Positions 1 to 7,125 of a DNA stretch of 18,996 nt are shown here, one piece after another. Numbering within the stretch: the stretch's first letter is position 1; every line of letters starts with the position of its first letter. The DNA lies in assembly GCA_044372405.1 (NCBI GenBank), contig JBILRW010000029.1:1-18996 (forward strand), in the 5' to 3' direction. Under the pieces are notes generated by a model. It ran no database searches. It worked only from the letters and a program-made list of their open reading frames with translations, and was not told where the DNA came from. Source of the DNA: CANGYM01 sp044372405 (GTDB lineage Bacteria > Pseudomonadota > Alphaproteobacteria > JAJTHO01 > CANGYM01). Both the position numbers and the translations under genes were made by a program.

Positions 1-762
1 CGCGCCCATTTGTTCGGGCTGGCGCAACTGTACCAGCTGAGGGGCAGGGTCGGGCGGTCGGGGCGGCAGGGGTATGCCTATTTCACCCTGCCTGCGGGCA
101 TGAAAATGGCCAGCACCACCCAAAAACGGCTGGAAGTTATGCAGACCCTGGATCACCTGGGCGCGGGCTTCACTCTGGCCAGCCACGACATGGACCTGCG
201 CGGGGCGGGCAATATCCTGGGCGAAGAACAATCCGGCCACATCCGCGAAGTGGGCGCGGAGCTGTATCAACACATGCTGCGCGAAGCCATCGAATCCGCC
301 AAACGGGGCGATGTCAGCCCCACCGAAGACACCTGGACCCCCACGTTAAACCTGGGTGTATCCGTTCTGCTGCCGCCGGATTATGTGAAGGACCTTGAGG
401 TCCGGATGCAACTCTATCGTCGTGTCTCCTCCCTAAAAACCCGCGATGAGGTTGTGGCCTTTAAAACCGAACTGCGTGACCGTTTCGGGCCGCTGCCGGT
501 TGAGGCCGATAATCTGCTGAAAATCATTCTGCTGAAACACCTGTGCCTAACCGCCCGCATCACCAGCATTGATGTGGGACCCCGGGGGCTTCTCGTGGCC
601 TTTCACCAAAACACCCCGCCGAATCCCGATAAAATTATGCACTTAACCAAACACCGACCCAACCATTACAAAATCCGGCCGGATCAGAAACTCTTCATCG
701 CCCGCACCCCGGCGAAGAGTGTGTTTCATGAGGTGCAGGAGGGGGTGAAAATAATCATTTGA
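1..762 (+). CDS. mfd: Transcription-repair coupling factor Mfd, C-terminal part (5' end outside window)
   Basis: This is the last 253 codons of a gene open at the left edge; the reading frame runs back to base 1, so the TTG at position 10 is not a start. The first residues contain superfamily II helicase motif VI (QLRGRVGRSGRQG), followed by the region typical of Mfd and RecG after motif VI (LASHDMDLRGAGNILGEEQSGH, seen as two adjacent blocks), then the Mfd-specific C-terminal TRCF domain (LPPDYVKDLEVRMQLYRR, RFGPLPVEADNL). RecG is ruled out because RecG lacks this C-terminal domain and a complete recG lies at 4958. Mfd is an ATP-driven translocase that removes RNA polymerase stalled at DNA lesions and recruits UvrA. 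The stop is TGA at 760-762. The identification is firm; everything N-terminal to motif VI is unseen. Confidence 0.96.
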   Translation, partial: RAHLFGLAQLYQLRGRVGRSGRQGYAYFTLPAGMKMASTTQKRLEVMQTLDHLGAGFTLASHDMDLRGAGNILGEEQSGHIREVGAELYQHMLREAIESAKRGDVSPTEDTWTPTLNLGVSVLLPPDYVKDLEVRMQLYRRVSSLKTRDEVVAFKTELRDRFGPLPVEADNLLKIILLKHLCLTARITSIDVGPRGLLVAFHQNTPPNPDKIMHLTKHRPNHYKIRPDQKLFIARTPAKSVFHEVQEGVKIII

Positions 763-774
763 ATATTAAAAAAA

Positions 775-780
775 TATAAT
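775..780 (+). promoter_or_regulatory. Candidate -10 box for the 817 gene
   Basis: A perfect TATAAT lies in a very AT-rich gap between mfd and the next gene, 36 bases before its ATG. No good -35 is present at 17 bp spacing (taatca at 752-757), so the assignment rests on the -10 alone. AT-rich DNA produces such matches by chance. Confidence 0.3.
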
Positions 781-816
781 GTATTATTGATTTTTATTTT
801 AATATAGGGATTCATT

Positions 817-1362
817 ATGACAACCGCTCCAAAGCTGTGTAAGGCTGAATATATTGTAAAAATTGGAGAAGAGGCAGAGCCTTTGACTTTCACAGGCAGC
901 GTTAAGCATGATCCTTCGCTGGACGATCACCAAAATATCGAACGAGCAAGGTCGCAAGCTCAAGCAGCATTCGAGGAAGCTTACGATGTTTACAATATTG
1001 ATCGCAAGCCCGAGTTAACGAGCGAAAACATCATTGTGACCTTGATTTTAGAGGCGCCAGGGGAGCAGAAGGTATCTCTGACGCTCAATCAGCAAAAGCC
1101 AAATCAAAAAATTGATACAACCGTCAGGGTTCTCATAATGGACCTCGGTGATCGTTTAGGGGATGATTTTTCTTCCTGTGGCGATGATCCCAAAACCTGG
1201 AAAGACGCTTTTGGCGGTAACGAATCTTATTTTCGACCTGGGGATAACAACACTTTGGATAACGCTTTGGAAAACATTTTTGGGGACGATTGCATTGATT
1301 GGGATGCTGAATTATTGGCTGCTATCGAATCTATGCAGGAAAGCAAAGCAAAAAGTTCATAG
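817..1362 (+). CDS. Hypothetical acidic protein, 181 aa
   Basis: I do not recognise this family. The ATG at 817 is preceded by a purine-rich taggga at 8-9 bases, a reasonable ribosome binding site. The protein is soluble, with no signal peptide or membrane segment. The C-terminal half is rich in Asp and Gly (for example the stretch LGDRLGDDFSSCGDD around residues 110-124) and contains three Cys in the whole chain. Base composition is clearly more AT-rich than mfd, and codon use favours A/T third positions, unlike the housekeeping genes around it. Together with the adjacent toxin-antitoxin pair and transposase remnant this suggests acquired DNA. A competing 79-aa frame inside its 3' half is a shadow. 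Coding status is likely because of the length and good initiation site; the function is unknown. Confidence 0.7.
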   Translation: MTTAPKLCKAEYIVKIGEEAEPLTFTGSVKHDPSLDDHQNIERARSQAQAAFEEAYDVYNIDRKPELTSENIIVTLILEAPGEQKVSLTLNQQKPNQKIDTTVRVLIMDLGDRLGDDFSSCGDDPKTWKDAFGGNESYFRPGDNNTLDNALENIFGDDCIDWDAELLAAIESMQESKAKSS

Positions 1363-1384
1363 TAACAAGCATCATGCGCTACGG

Positions 1385-1408
1385 GCAAGGCAAAAATTTT
1401 AGCCTTGC
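1385..1408 (+). terminator. Weak hairpin after the 817 gene
   Basis: GCAAGGC at 1385-1391 can pair with GCCTTGC at 1402-1408 around a 10-base A/T loop, 22 bases after the stop codon. There is no downstream T-run, so a classical intrinsic terminator is not demonstrated. Confidence 0.3.
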
Positions 1409-1457
1409 TCTTCAGGCCACTAACCCCCTAACACGGCCCCAACGCCCTACCATCCCC

Positions 1458-1501
1458 TTGACAAATCCCCCCGTTTATGCCATTGTTTCATCATGAAAAC
1501 A
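1458..1501 (+). repeat. 44-bp direct repeat, copy 1, containing a promoter-like sequence
   Basis: This segment is identical to 2050-2093. It starts with TTGACA (1458-1463), has a 17-bp spacer and then cattgt (1481-1486) as a weak -10. It ends with an ATGAAAACA that, in this copy, opens only a 28-codon dead-end frame. A TTTCAT-C-ATGAAA dyad (1486-1498) lies over that ATG and might be an operator for a YefM-type repressor. The copy sits directly in front of yefM and probably carries its promoter. Confidence 0.8.
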
Positions 1502-1514
1502 CTTGAATTTCCCC

Positions 1515-1787
1515 ATGCAAACCGTGAATCAGGCCACCTTTGCCCAGAATTTGTCCACATTGTTGGATCGCCTCAGTGACGATCATACTCCCCTGATCAT
1601 TACCCGCGATGCGGCAGAGCCCGCCGTTTTGATGTCATGGTCAGATTTTCGTTCTATGGAAGAAACAGCGTATTTAATGGCCAGCCCGCGTAATGCAGAT
1701 CGGCTGAATCGGGCGATTGAATCCCTGGAATCGGGAAAGGGTGTTGTCCGTCCGCTCTTGGATGATCCGCTCTTGGATGATCAATGA
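1515..1787 (+). CDS. yefM: YefM/Phd-family antitoxin
   Basis: The 90-residue product matches the YefM family: an N-terminal DNA-binding domain (LIITRDAAEPAVLMSWSDF, residues about 28-46) followed by the YefM signature MEETAYLMASPRNADRL and the neutralising C-terminal tail ESLESGKG. The family represses its own operon and binds the partner toxin through the tail. I choose ATG 1515 over the upstream TTG at 1503 because Phd/YefM proteins normally begin just before the VN.ATFAQNL segment. The gene overlaps the next one by ATGA (1784-1787), so antitoxin and toxin translation are coupled. Oddity: a 15-bp tandem duplication (1751-1765 and 1766-1780) gives the C-terminus LLDDPLLDDQ, five residues longer than a single unit would. 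The upstream 44-bp repeat probably holds the promoter. Confidence 0.93.
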   Translation: MQTVNQATFAQNLSTLLDRLSDDHTPLIITRDAAEPAVLMSWSDFRSMEETAYLMASPRNADRLNRAIESLESGKGVVRPLLDDPLLDDQ

Positions 1788-2038
1788 TTTTGCAATGGTC
1801 ACCCCAGGCTTGGGAGGATTATCTGTACTGGCAAAGCACGGATAAATCCGTTGTAAAGCGTATCAATGTTTTGATCAAAGATGCTCTGCGTCATCCCTTT
1901 GAAGGTATCGGGGACCCTGAACCCCTAAAACACAACTGGACAGGATTTTGGTCGCGCCGTATCAATCGCGAACATCGCTTGGTTTACACTGTCCAAGACG
2001 ATTGTTTGTGTATCGCCCAATGTCGTTATCATTATTGA
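1784..2038 (+). CDS. yoeB: YoeB-family mRNA interferase toxin
   Basis: The 84-residue protein has exactly the length of E. coli YoeB and the family pattern throughout: WSPQAWEDYLYW near the N-terminus, PFEGIGDPEPLKHN in the middle, and a WSRRI...EHRLVY...CRYHY ending. The catalytic positions known for YoeB are all present at the same numbers: Glu46, Arg65, His83 and the terminal Tyr84. YoeB binds the ribosomal A site and cleaves mRNA during translation. The start overlaps the antitoxin stop by four bases, the usual arrangement. Nothing suggests inactivation, so this is predicted to be an active toxin paired with the YefM-like antitoxin upstream. Identification is very secure. Confidence 0.96.
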   Translation: MILQWSPQAWEDYLYWQSTDKSVVKRINVLIKDALRHPFEGIGDPEPLKHNWTGFWSRRINREHRLVYTVQDDCLCIAQCRYHY

Positions 2039-2049
2039 CAACCACCCCA

Positions 2050-2093
2050 TTGACAAATCCCCCCGTTTATGCCATTGTTTCATCATGAAAACA
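2050..2093 (+). repeat. 44-bp direct repeat, copy 2, containing a promoter-like sequence
   Basis: It is identical to 1458-1501, starts 12 bases after the yoeB stop codon and includes the same TTGACA and the ATG of the following truncated gene. Here the ATG opens a longer, antitoxin-like frame, so this copy may be the original promoter context and copy 1 the duplicate, or the reverse. Confidence 0.8.
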
Positions 2094-2250
2094 TTAGAAA
2101 CACCCCTAAAAATCAACACGTCGTTACAACAGGCCCTTGCCGATTCAGATCAGCAGTTGGCGGCGGGTCACGGGATTCCCTTTACCCCTGGGTGGATGCA
2201 GGATGTGGCGGAGCGTGCCAAAAATAATGTTGCGCAAGGGACATTGACGG
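2085..2250 (+). pseudogene. Truncated antitoxin-like gene (5' part only)
   Basis: The frame beginning MKTLETPLKIN at ATG 2085 continues through QQALADSDQQLAAGHGIPFT and MQDVAERAKNNVAQG, then loses coherence near base 2245. This N-terminal pattern resembles small alphaproteobacterial antitoxin-like proteins in which a short helix is followed by a .G.GIPYTPE..AEI..RA segment and a PDVLP ending; I infer this from memory, without a search. The expected ending is missing: after about residue 52 the frame runs into DNA that reads as an IS66-type transposase on the other strand. It is therefore most simply a gene cut by an insertion or deletion involving that element. No toxin partner remains. The promoter-like 44-bp repeat overlaps its start. 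Confidence 0.55.
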
Positions 2251-2506
2251 GGAGTCGGTCATCATCAACGTCTGGCCCTTGTGCCCCGCCTGGCCACCAC
2301 TTTTCTTGCCGCTGACTTCCCGTAAACGCTGGAGGGGCGGGCTTCTTGCGCAGACCATCGCTGGACGGCGGCTTGCTGCTGTTGCTGCTGTTTAACCCAA
2401 GACGACGCTCGAGCTCGCCAATCCTAGCCTTAAGCTCGGCGTTCTCTTGCCTAAACTCGGCGTTCTCTTTTTCTAATGCCGCAATTTTTTTGTCACGTTC
2501 ATCCAT
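2240..2506 (-). pseudogene. IS66-type transposase, N-terminal fragment with frameshift
   Basis: Reading the minus strand from ATG 2506, the protein begins with a coiled coil (IAALEKENAEFRQENAELK, then ARIGELERRLG) followed by the IS66 TnpC hallmark NSSNSSKPPSSDG at about residues 39-51. In this frame the sequence then becomes nonsense, but shifting the frame near 2326-2331 restores the rest of the hallmark, REVSGKKSGGQAGHKGQTL. One extra base in the CCAGCG region explains this. The match ends near 2245, where the truncated antitoxin-like gene begins. The zinc-binding region, DDE catalytic domain and C-terminus are absent, and I see no terminal inverted repeats. It is a dead remnant. IS66 N-terminal coiled coils mediate multimerisation in intact elements. 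Confidence 0.85.
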
Positions 2507-2595
2507 ATTCCCTGTTTAAGCACTCCTCCCATTTTTGCAAGGGGTTATGAAGGAGGGGGGGGTGGGGAGTTACAGTTTTTTTAAGGTTATGAACG

Positions 2596-2901
2596 TTACG
2601 TCTGCACAATCCGCACGCGTGTGACCGCGGTATATCCAAAATACAGATTCACCCGTTCCAGTAGGATGGGGCGCATCATCTCTAAATTCATGGAAAATGC
2701 CCCGCCCGTCACAATGGTTAGGGTGCCGTCACGGCGACTGTGGGGGGGGAAGGATAAACTTTTGGGATAACTGGCTTTTGCCAAATCAGGACCCACGATT
2801 TTGGGCCATTCTAGCAAGAGATCTGCGTTATAAAACCCCCGTTTTTTCAGGGCGGGTCCTGCGACTTTGGATAAAAAAGGATGCAGGCTTTTCAGCGCCA
2901 T
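2596..2901 (-). CDS. dciA: DciA-like (DUF721) replicative helicase loader
   Basis: The 101-residue protein shows the DUF721/DciA pattern: a short helix, then LLLEWPKIVGPDLAKASYPKSL (residues about 29-50, seen as contiguous blocks), a hydrophobic strand DGTLTIVTGGAFSMNLE and a final strand-helix LERVNLYFGYTAVTRVRI. DciA is the ancestral bacterial partner that helps load the DnaB helicase and is found in bacteria lacking DnaC/DnaI. The protein is short compared with many DciA proteins, which often carry a disordered C-terminal tail. The ATG at 2901 lies 12 bases after the stop of the chorismate mutase gene, so the two are probably co-transcribed. Family assignment is good; the role is inferred from the family. 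Confidence 0.82.
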   Translation of the reverse strand: MALKSLHPFLSKVAGPALKKRGFYNADLLLEWPKIVGPDLAKASYPKSLSFPPHSRRDGTLTIVTGGAFSMNLEMMRPILLERVNLYFGYTAVTRVRIVQT

Positions 2902-2913
2902 AAGGCCCCTTCC

Positions 2914-3630
2914 CTACCCCAACAATCCTGTATATCCCCAAAAAGAGGCCTTTATGCCTTCGTCCCCCTTTTCATCGGTGACCCATAAAGCCCCTGTCGA
3001 CGTTTCCGCCACCTGCGCCGCATGGGATAACGGGGGGAACCCTGGGGGAACATAATACCACGAAAAATCATGACCACTGGTTTCAGGGAGAGCCTTCCCC
3101 CAGACAATGGCCTCCATGGCCTCAACCGAGGTGGCCATCAGGGGCAGATGAAACAAGATGCCGCCGGCAATATCCTTCAGGGAAGCCAGCCACAGAGGCG
3201 CCTGTTTTAAGGGGAGAATGACATAATCCACATCACCCGTGACATAGGCATGAACCAGATTGCCATAATCCGAAAATCCCTGGTGGGGAGTTAAGGCCCC
3301 AAACAACTGAACGCCCAATTTCAGGGCCTCTTCCCCAACATGTCCGACATGAAAGGGGTTTTCATATTGCAGGGCGCCCATCATCAGCGTGCGCCAGAGA
3401 GACAGAACAAAGGTCGTGGGCAACGGGGCCGATTCCGCCAGCAAACGGCGGAGAATTTGCGTTTCCCGGGCGGGACGGATAAAGGGTTCGTTTTGTTTTT
3501 TTTTCAGATTGGCCACATCGGCCACAATCTGCATGCGTTTTTTCAGCAGGGCCATGATGGCATCATCGCAGGTATCAATTTGTGACCTGAGATCCGAAAG
3601 GGATTCTGAAAAAACACGTGCATTCGCCAT
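2914..3630 (-). CDS. Chorismate mutase (AroQ type) with an unassigned C-terminal domain
   Basis: Residues about 10-90 form an AroQ-type chorismate mutase domain: DLRSQIDTCDDAIMALLKKR, NLKKKQ, and RPARETQILRRL. The residues corresponding to the E. coli enzyme's Arg11, Arg28, Lys39, Arg51 and Glu52 are Arg15, Arg32, Lys43, Arg55 and Glu56, so the active site appears intact. It would convert chorismate to prephenate for Phe/Tyr synthesis. The remaining about 145 residues (HVGHVGEEALKLGVQLFGAL through the C-terminus) match neither a prephenate dehydratase nor a prephenate dehydrogenase that I can recognise; faint similarity to the dehydratase fold (a GDVDYVILPL segment) is possible but uncertain. 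The start (ATG 3630) is 23 bases from the divergent metX start, so promoters must overlap the neighbouring genes. Confidence 0.85.
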   Translation of the reverse strand: MANARVFSESLSDLRSQIDTCDDAIMALLKKRMQIVADVANLKKKQNEPFIRPARETQILRRLLAESAPLPTTFVLSLWRTLMMGALQYENPFHVGHVGEEALKLGVQLFGALTPHQGFSDYGNLVHAYVTGDVDYVILPLKQAPLWLASLKDIAGGILFHLPLMATSVEAMEAIVWGKALPETSGHDFSWYYVPPGFPPLSHAAQVAETSTGALWVTDEKGDEGIKASFWGYTGLLG

Positions 3631-3653
3631 GCGGGCAGCATAAAACGGTTGTT

Positions 3654-4784
3654 ATGACAAAGCAACCCTCCTTTCTGTATAACAATCCGGACGTTTTGTA
3701 TCATTTCGTGCAGGATCCTTCCGTGCGCACCCTGCAGTGCGGTGTGACATTGCCGGAGGTAACGCTCGCCTATCAAACCTATGGGACGTTGAATGCCAAG
3801 GCCAGTAATGCGATTTTGGTGTGTCATGCGCTAACGGGGGATCAGTATTTAACGGGCCCTCATCCCCTCACCGGCAAAGAGGGTTGGTGGCACACCATGA
3901 TCGGACCGGGTAAAACCATTGATACCAATCGTTTTTTTGTCATTGGCATCAACGTTTTGGGCGGATGCGCCGGATCCACAGGCCCGCTCAGCACCAATCC
4001 CGCCACGGGCAAGGCCTATGGCATTGATTTTCCCACCGTGACCATGCGGGATATGGTGCAGATGCAGTATGATCTGATCCGCAGTTTGGGAATCAAGCAA
4101 CTGGCGGCGATTCTCGGCCCCTCCATGGGGGGAATGCAGGCCATGCAGTGGGGGTCCATGTACCCTGATGCCGCGCGGCACATCATCCTGCTGGCCACAT
4201 CGCACCGGCACAGCGCCCAGAATATTGCCTTTCACGAAATCGGTCGCCAAGCCATTATGGCGGATCCCGACTGGCACGGGGGGCGTTATCATGATTTTGG
4301 GGTCACCCCGCGCCGGGGATTGTCGGTGGCCCGCATGACGGGACACGTCACGTATATGTCCCAGCAAACCCTGCAACGCCGCTTTGGCCGCACGCTGCAA
4401 GACCGGTCCCACCTAAGCTACGGCTTTGGCGCCGATTTTCAGGTGGAAAGTTATCTACGGTATCAAGGCAGCACCTTCGTCGATCGTTTTGATGCCAACA
4501 GTTATTTGTATATGACACGGGCCACGGATTATTTCGATTTGGCCTATGATCACGGCGGGGTGCTGGCCAAGGCCTTTTCTGGTCATACGCGTTATCACGT
4601 CATTTCCCTGTCCAGTGACTGGCTGTTTCCCACGGCGGACATGCGGCAGATTGTCAAGGCCCTGAATGCCTCTGGCCACGCCGTGAGTTTTGTGGAAATT
4701 CAAACGGATCGGGGGCATGATGGGTTTTTACTGAACGAGCCCGATGTGATGCGCACCCTGGCCAGTTGTGTTGAGGGGGTTTAG
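3654..4784 (+). CDS. metX: Homoserine O-acyltransferase, MetX family
   Basis: The 376-residue alpha/beta hydrolase fits MetX in length and sequence. Visible features: LAYQTYGTLN, LVCHALTGD, the nucleophile elbow GPSMGGMQAMQW with Ser157, the acid Asp322 (LSSDWLFP) and the general base His355 (RGHDGFLL). The enzyme transfers an acyl group from acyl-CoA to L-homoserine in methionine synthesis; acetyl is the classical donor, but MetX members using succinyl-CoA are known and I cannot decide from sequence. I choose ATG 3654 (MTKQPSFL) over the GTG at 3618, which would overlap the divergent chorismate mutase start and add 12 atypical residues. No metW follows, although metX-metW pairs are common in alphaproteobacteria. 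Confidence 0.95.
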   Translation: MTKQPSFLYNNPDVLYHFVQDPSVRTLQCGVTLPEVTLAYQTYGTLNAKASNAILVCHALTGDQYLTGPHPLTGKEGWWHTMIGPGKTIDTNRFFVIGINVLGGCAGSTGPLSTNPATGKAYGIDFPTVTMRDMVQMQYDLIRSLGIKQLAAILGPSMGGMQAMQWGSMYPDAARHIILLATSHRHSAQNIAFHEIGRQAIMADPDWHGGRYHDFGVTPRRGLSVARMTGHVTYMSQQTLQRRFGRTLQDRSHLSYGFGADFQVESYLRYQGSTFVDRFDANSYLYMTRATDYFDLAYDHGGVLAKAFSGHTRYHVISLSSDWLFPTADMRQIVKALNASGHAVSFVEIQTDRGHDGFLLNEPDVMRTLASCVEGV

Positions 4785-4843
4785 GGGGTGAAAGTTAACA
4801 CCCCGAAAATTTACAAAATCATTGAAAAATAAAAAAATTTTTC

Positions 4844-4895
4844 ATTCCGCGCGCAGTCGCGGAATCCACCTGGATGCTGCGACTGCGCGCAGCAT
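4844..4895. repeat. Double-hairpin palindromic element after metX
   Basis: Two adjacent perfect hairpins: ATTCCGCG/CGCGGAAT (4844-4851 and 4858-4865) and ATGCTGCG/CGCAGCAT (4874-4881 and 4888-4895), separated by ccacctgg. The two 6-base loops, cgcagt and actgcg, are exact complements, so a 12-bp long-range pairing (4849-4860 with 4879-4890) is an alternative fold. The layout, including the CCTGG spacer and a following ATGAC, resembles interspersed palindromic elements seen between genes in several alphaproteobacteria. It lies between convergent metX and recG and may also help terminate transcription. Confidence 0.8.
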
Positions 4896-4957
4896 GACAA
4901 GAAAAGGGTCATCTGTAACCGAGTCTGTCAATTTTGCAGGGTGGTAAGGCTCCCAAC

Positions 4958-7078
4958 TCACCCCGCATGCAGCAGCGCCAACGTATCCTCCCGCCCGAAG
5001 AGGGAGAGGAGGGTGCGTAGGGCGTGGCCTTCGGGGCCGGTGAGGGTGGGGTTTTGCTGAACCAGGGTTATGGCCATGGCGTTGGCGGTTTCCACAAAAT
5101 CACGATGCACCGATAAATCGGCGCAGCGAAAGGTGGGCCAGCCGCTTTGTTCCGTTCCCATCACATCGCCGCCGCCCCGGATTTTCAGGTCTTCCTCGGC
5201 CAGGAAGAAGCCATCTTCGCTTTTGCGTAAAATGGCCAGTCGCTGTTTGGCGGTGTTCGTCAGCATGGGGCCATAAAGGAGGAGACAGTGGCTTTTTAGG
5301 CTGCCCCGTCCAATGCGGCCCCGCAGCTGGTGCAGCTGGGCCAGGCCGAAATGTTCTGCGTTTTCAATAATCATCACCGTGGCCTCGGGCACGTGAATGC
5401 CCACCTCAATGACGGTGGTGGCCACCAGAATATCCAGATCCGATCCGGCAAAGGCCGCCAGCGTGGCCTCTTTCTGATCGGCCTTCATTTGACCGTGGAG
5501 CAGGCCCACCCGGTCCCCAAAATGGGTTTTTAAAATCTCAAACCGTTTCGTCGCGGCCATGAAGCGGGTGTCGTCTTCCGGCGGATCAATGAGGGGGCAA
5601 ATCCAATAGACTTTTTGATTTTGGGCGATGACGCTGGACAGACGGGCCATCAGCGTGGGGGCTTCCTTCACGGGCAGGGTCCGGGTGTCGATGGGTTGCC
5701 GCCCGGGGGGCTTGGTGCGCAGCGCCGAGCATGTCATGTCGTGATAGCTGATTAACTGCAACGTCCGGGGAATGGGCGTGGCCGTCATGACCAACAAATT
5801 TTGCGCCGCGCCGTCGTGGGCGAGCTTCAGCCGTTGATAGACGCCAAAACGATGTTGTTCATCAATGACCACCAGGCCCAGGGTGGGCATCAGCGTTTCC
5901 TCGTGCAGCAGCGCGTGGGTGCCAATCAAAATATCCACCGCGTGCAGCGCCGCCCGTTTTTGTTCCCGAATGCGCCCGCGATCTTTACCGGTGAGGGTCA
6001 TGAGCGTCAGGCCACACGCCCGGGCCCAGGGCTCCAGCGTCGCCATATGTTGCAGGGCCAGAAGCTCTGTCGGGGCCATGATAACGGTGCTATAGCCGGC
6101 CTCTTTGGTCATAATGGCCGATAAAAACGCCACCACGGTTTTGCCGCTGCCCACATCGCCCTGCAGCAGCCGCCGCATGGGACGGGGTATAGACAAATCC
6201 ACCTGAATATCCATTAAGGCCCGTTCCTGGCAATCCGTCAGGGCAAAGGGCAGCGCCGCCAGGGCGCGCGCATACAGGTCCCCCGTTCCCGTCATCACCG
6301 GCGTTGCGTGCTGCTTTTGGGCCTGGCGGGCCAGTTTTAAACTGAGCAAACTCGCCAGCAATTCATCAAAGGCCAGCCGCATCCGGTGGGACGCGGCGGG
6401 GTCCAGGTCGTCTTCTTTTTTCAGGTAATGACAGGCCATCAGGGCATCCCGAAAGGGCGGCCAGCCCCGGGATTGCCGCATATCTTCCGGCAGCCATTCG
6501 GGCAGAGTGGGCAGGGCCTTTAATGCCGAGCGGATCATGGGCCCGATTACCGCCGGCGTCACCCCCGTACACAGGGGATACGTGGGGATATGCCAGGGGG
6601 AGGCAAACAGCGGCCGCGTGCCACTGACCGGATGCACCATGCGATACACCCCGCCCAGGCATTCCAGTTTGCCCTTAACAAACCGCTTTTGGTCCATGGG
6701 AAAGGCGCGCTGCAAATAGGCGGGGTTGCCCTTAAAAAACACCATCTCCACCACGGTATCGTTTTCATCTTTGCCATAAATCAGGGTGGGCTGGGTGCGC
6801 TTCCGCGGCAGGCGCATATCAAACAGATGCAGCGAAACATGCAGCGTCTGCCCCACCAAAGCCGGCAGGATGGCCGGAATTTGCGTCACCGTTTCAAACC
6901 CCGTGGGCAAGTGCCACAGCACATCCAGCACCCGCCCGCCCCCGAGCAACCTTTGCAGCATGGGCCGCAGACGGGGCACATACCCCTCCAGCGTATCCAT
7001 ATCCTGATGCAGGCGCCCTCTTTCCTGGAAAACAGGGACTTCGGGCGCGGGGAAAAGGGTTTTTAATGTCGCTTCCAT
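4958..7078 (-). CDS. recG: ATP-dependent DNA helicase RecG
   Basis: A complete RecG of 706 residues, close to the usual 690-700. An N-terminal wedge/OB region precedes the helicase motor: Walker A GDVGSGKT (about residues 307-314), motif II DEQH followed by RFGV (about 406), motif III TATPIPRT, and motif VI QLHQLRGRIGRG (about 581-592). The TRG-type segment after motif VI (LAEEDLKIRGGGDVMGTEQSG) is intact. RecG remodels stalled replication forks and branched recombination intermediates. The usual call might start at TTG 7084, two codons earlier, but ATG 7078 is the better start. Neither has a strong Shine-Dalgarno sequence. The gene is convergent with metX and divergent from the orphan gene at 7203. 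Confidence 0.97.
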   Translation of the reverse strand: MEATLKTLFPAPEVPVFQERGRLHQDMDTLEGYVPRLRPMLQRLLGGGRVLDVLWHLPTGFETVTQIPAILPALVGQTLHVSLHLFDMRLPRKRTQPTLIYGKDENDTVVEMVFFKGNPAYLQRAFPMDQKRFVKGKLECLGGVYRMVHPVSGTRPLFASPWHIPTYPLCTGVTPAVIGPMIRSALKALPTLPEWLPEDMRQSRGWPPFRDALMACHYLKKEDDLDPAASHRMRLAFDELLASLLSLKLARQAQKQHATPVMTGTGDLYARALAALPFALTDCQERALMDIQVDLSIPRPMRRLLQGDVGSGKTVVAFLSAIMTKEAGYSTVIMAPTELLALQHMATLEPWARACGLTLMTLTGKDRGRIREQKRAALHAVDILIGTHALLHEETLMPTLGLVVIDEQHRFGVYQRLKLAHDGAAQNLLVMTATPIPRTLQLISYHDMTCSALRTKPPGRQPIDTRTLPVKEAPTLMARLSSVIAQNQKVYWICPLIDPPEDDTRFMAATKRFEILKTHFGDRVGLLHGQMKADQKEATLAAFAGSDLDILVATTVIEVGIHVPEATVMIIENAEHFGLAQLHQLRGRIGRGSLKSHCLLLYGPMLTNTAKQRLAILRKSEDGFFLAEEDLKIRGGGDVMGTEQSGWPTFRCADLSVHRDFVETANAMAITLVQQNPTLTGPEGHALRTLLSLFGREDTLALLHAG

Positions 7079-7125
7079 CCTCAACAGGTAACAGAAACGT
7101 TTTTTTTCTGCCAGGGTCTGTGTGT

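Noticed and set aside
1751..1780. Short tandem repeats here and at 9412-9441 as a CRISPR array.
   Set aside because: Units of 15 bp follow each other directly without spacers and occur only twice.
2085..2315. A complete 76-residue protein from ATG 2085.
   Set aside because: Only the first about 52 residues look like a protein family; the Ser/Gly/Pro/Cys tail is antisense IS66 sequence, so it is a truncated gene with an accidental ending.
3618..3653. GTG 3618 as the metX start.
   Set aside because: It would overlap the divergent chorismate mutase start and add residues not typical of MetX; ATG 3654 fits the family N-terminus.
6590..7066. A 158-codon frame antisense to recG, and other long antisense frames in recG and metX.
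   Set aside because: Long antisense shadows are expected in GC-rich genes; Pro/His/Arg-rich products without motifs.
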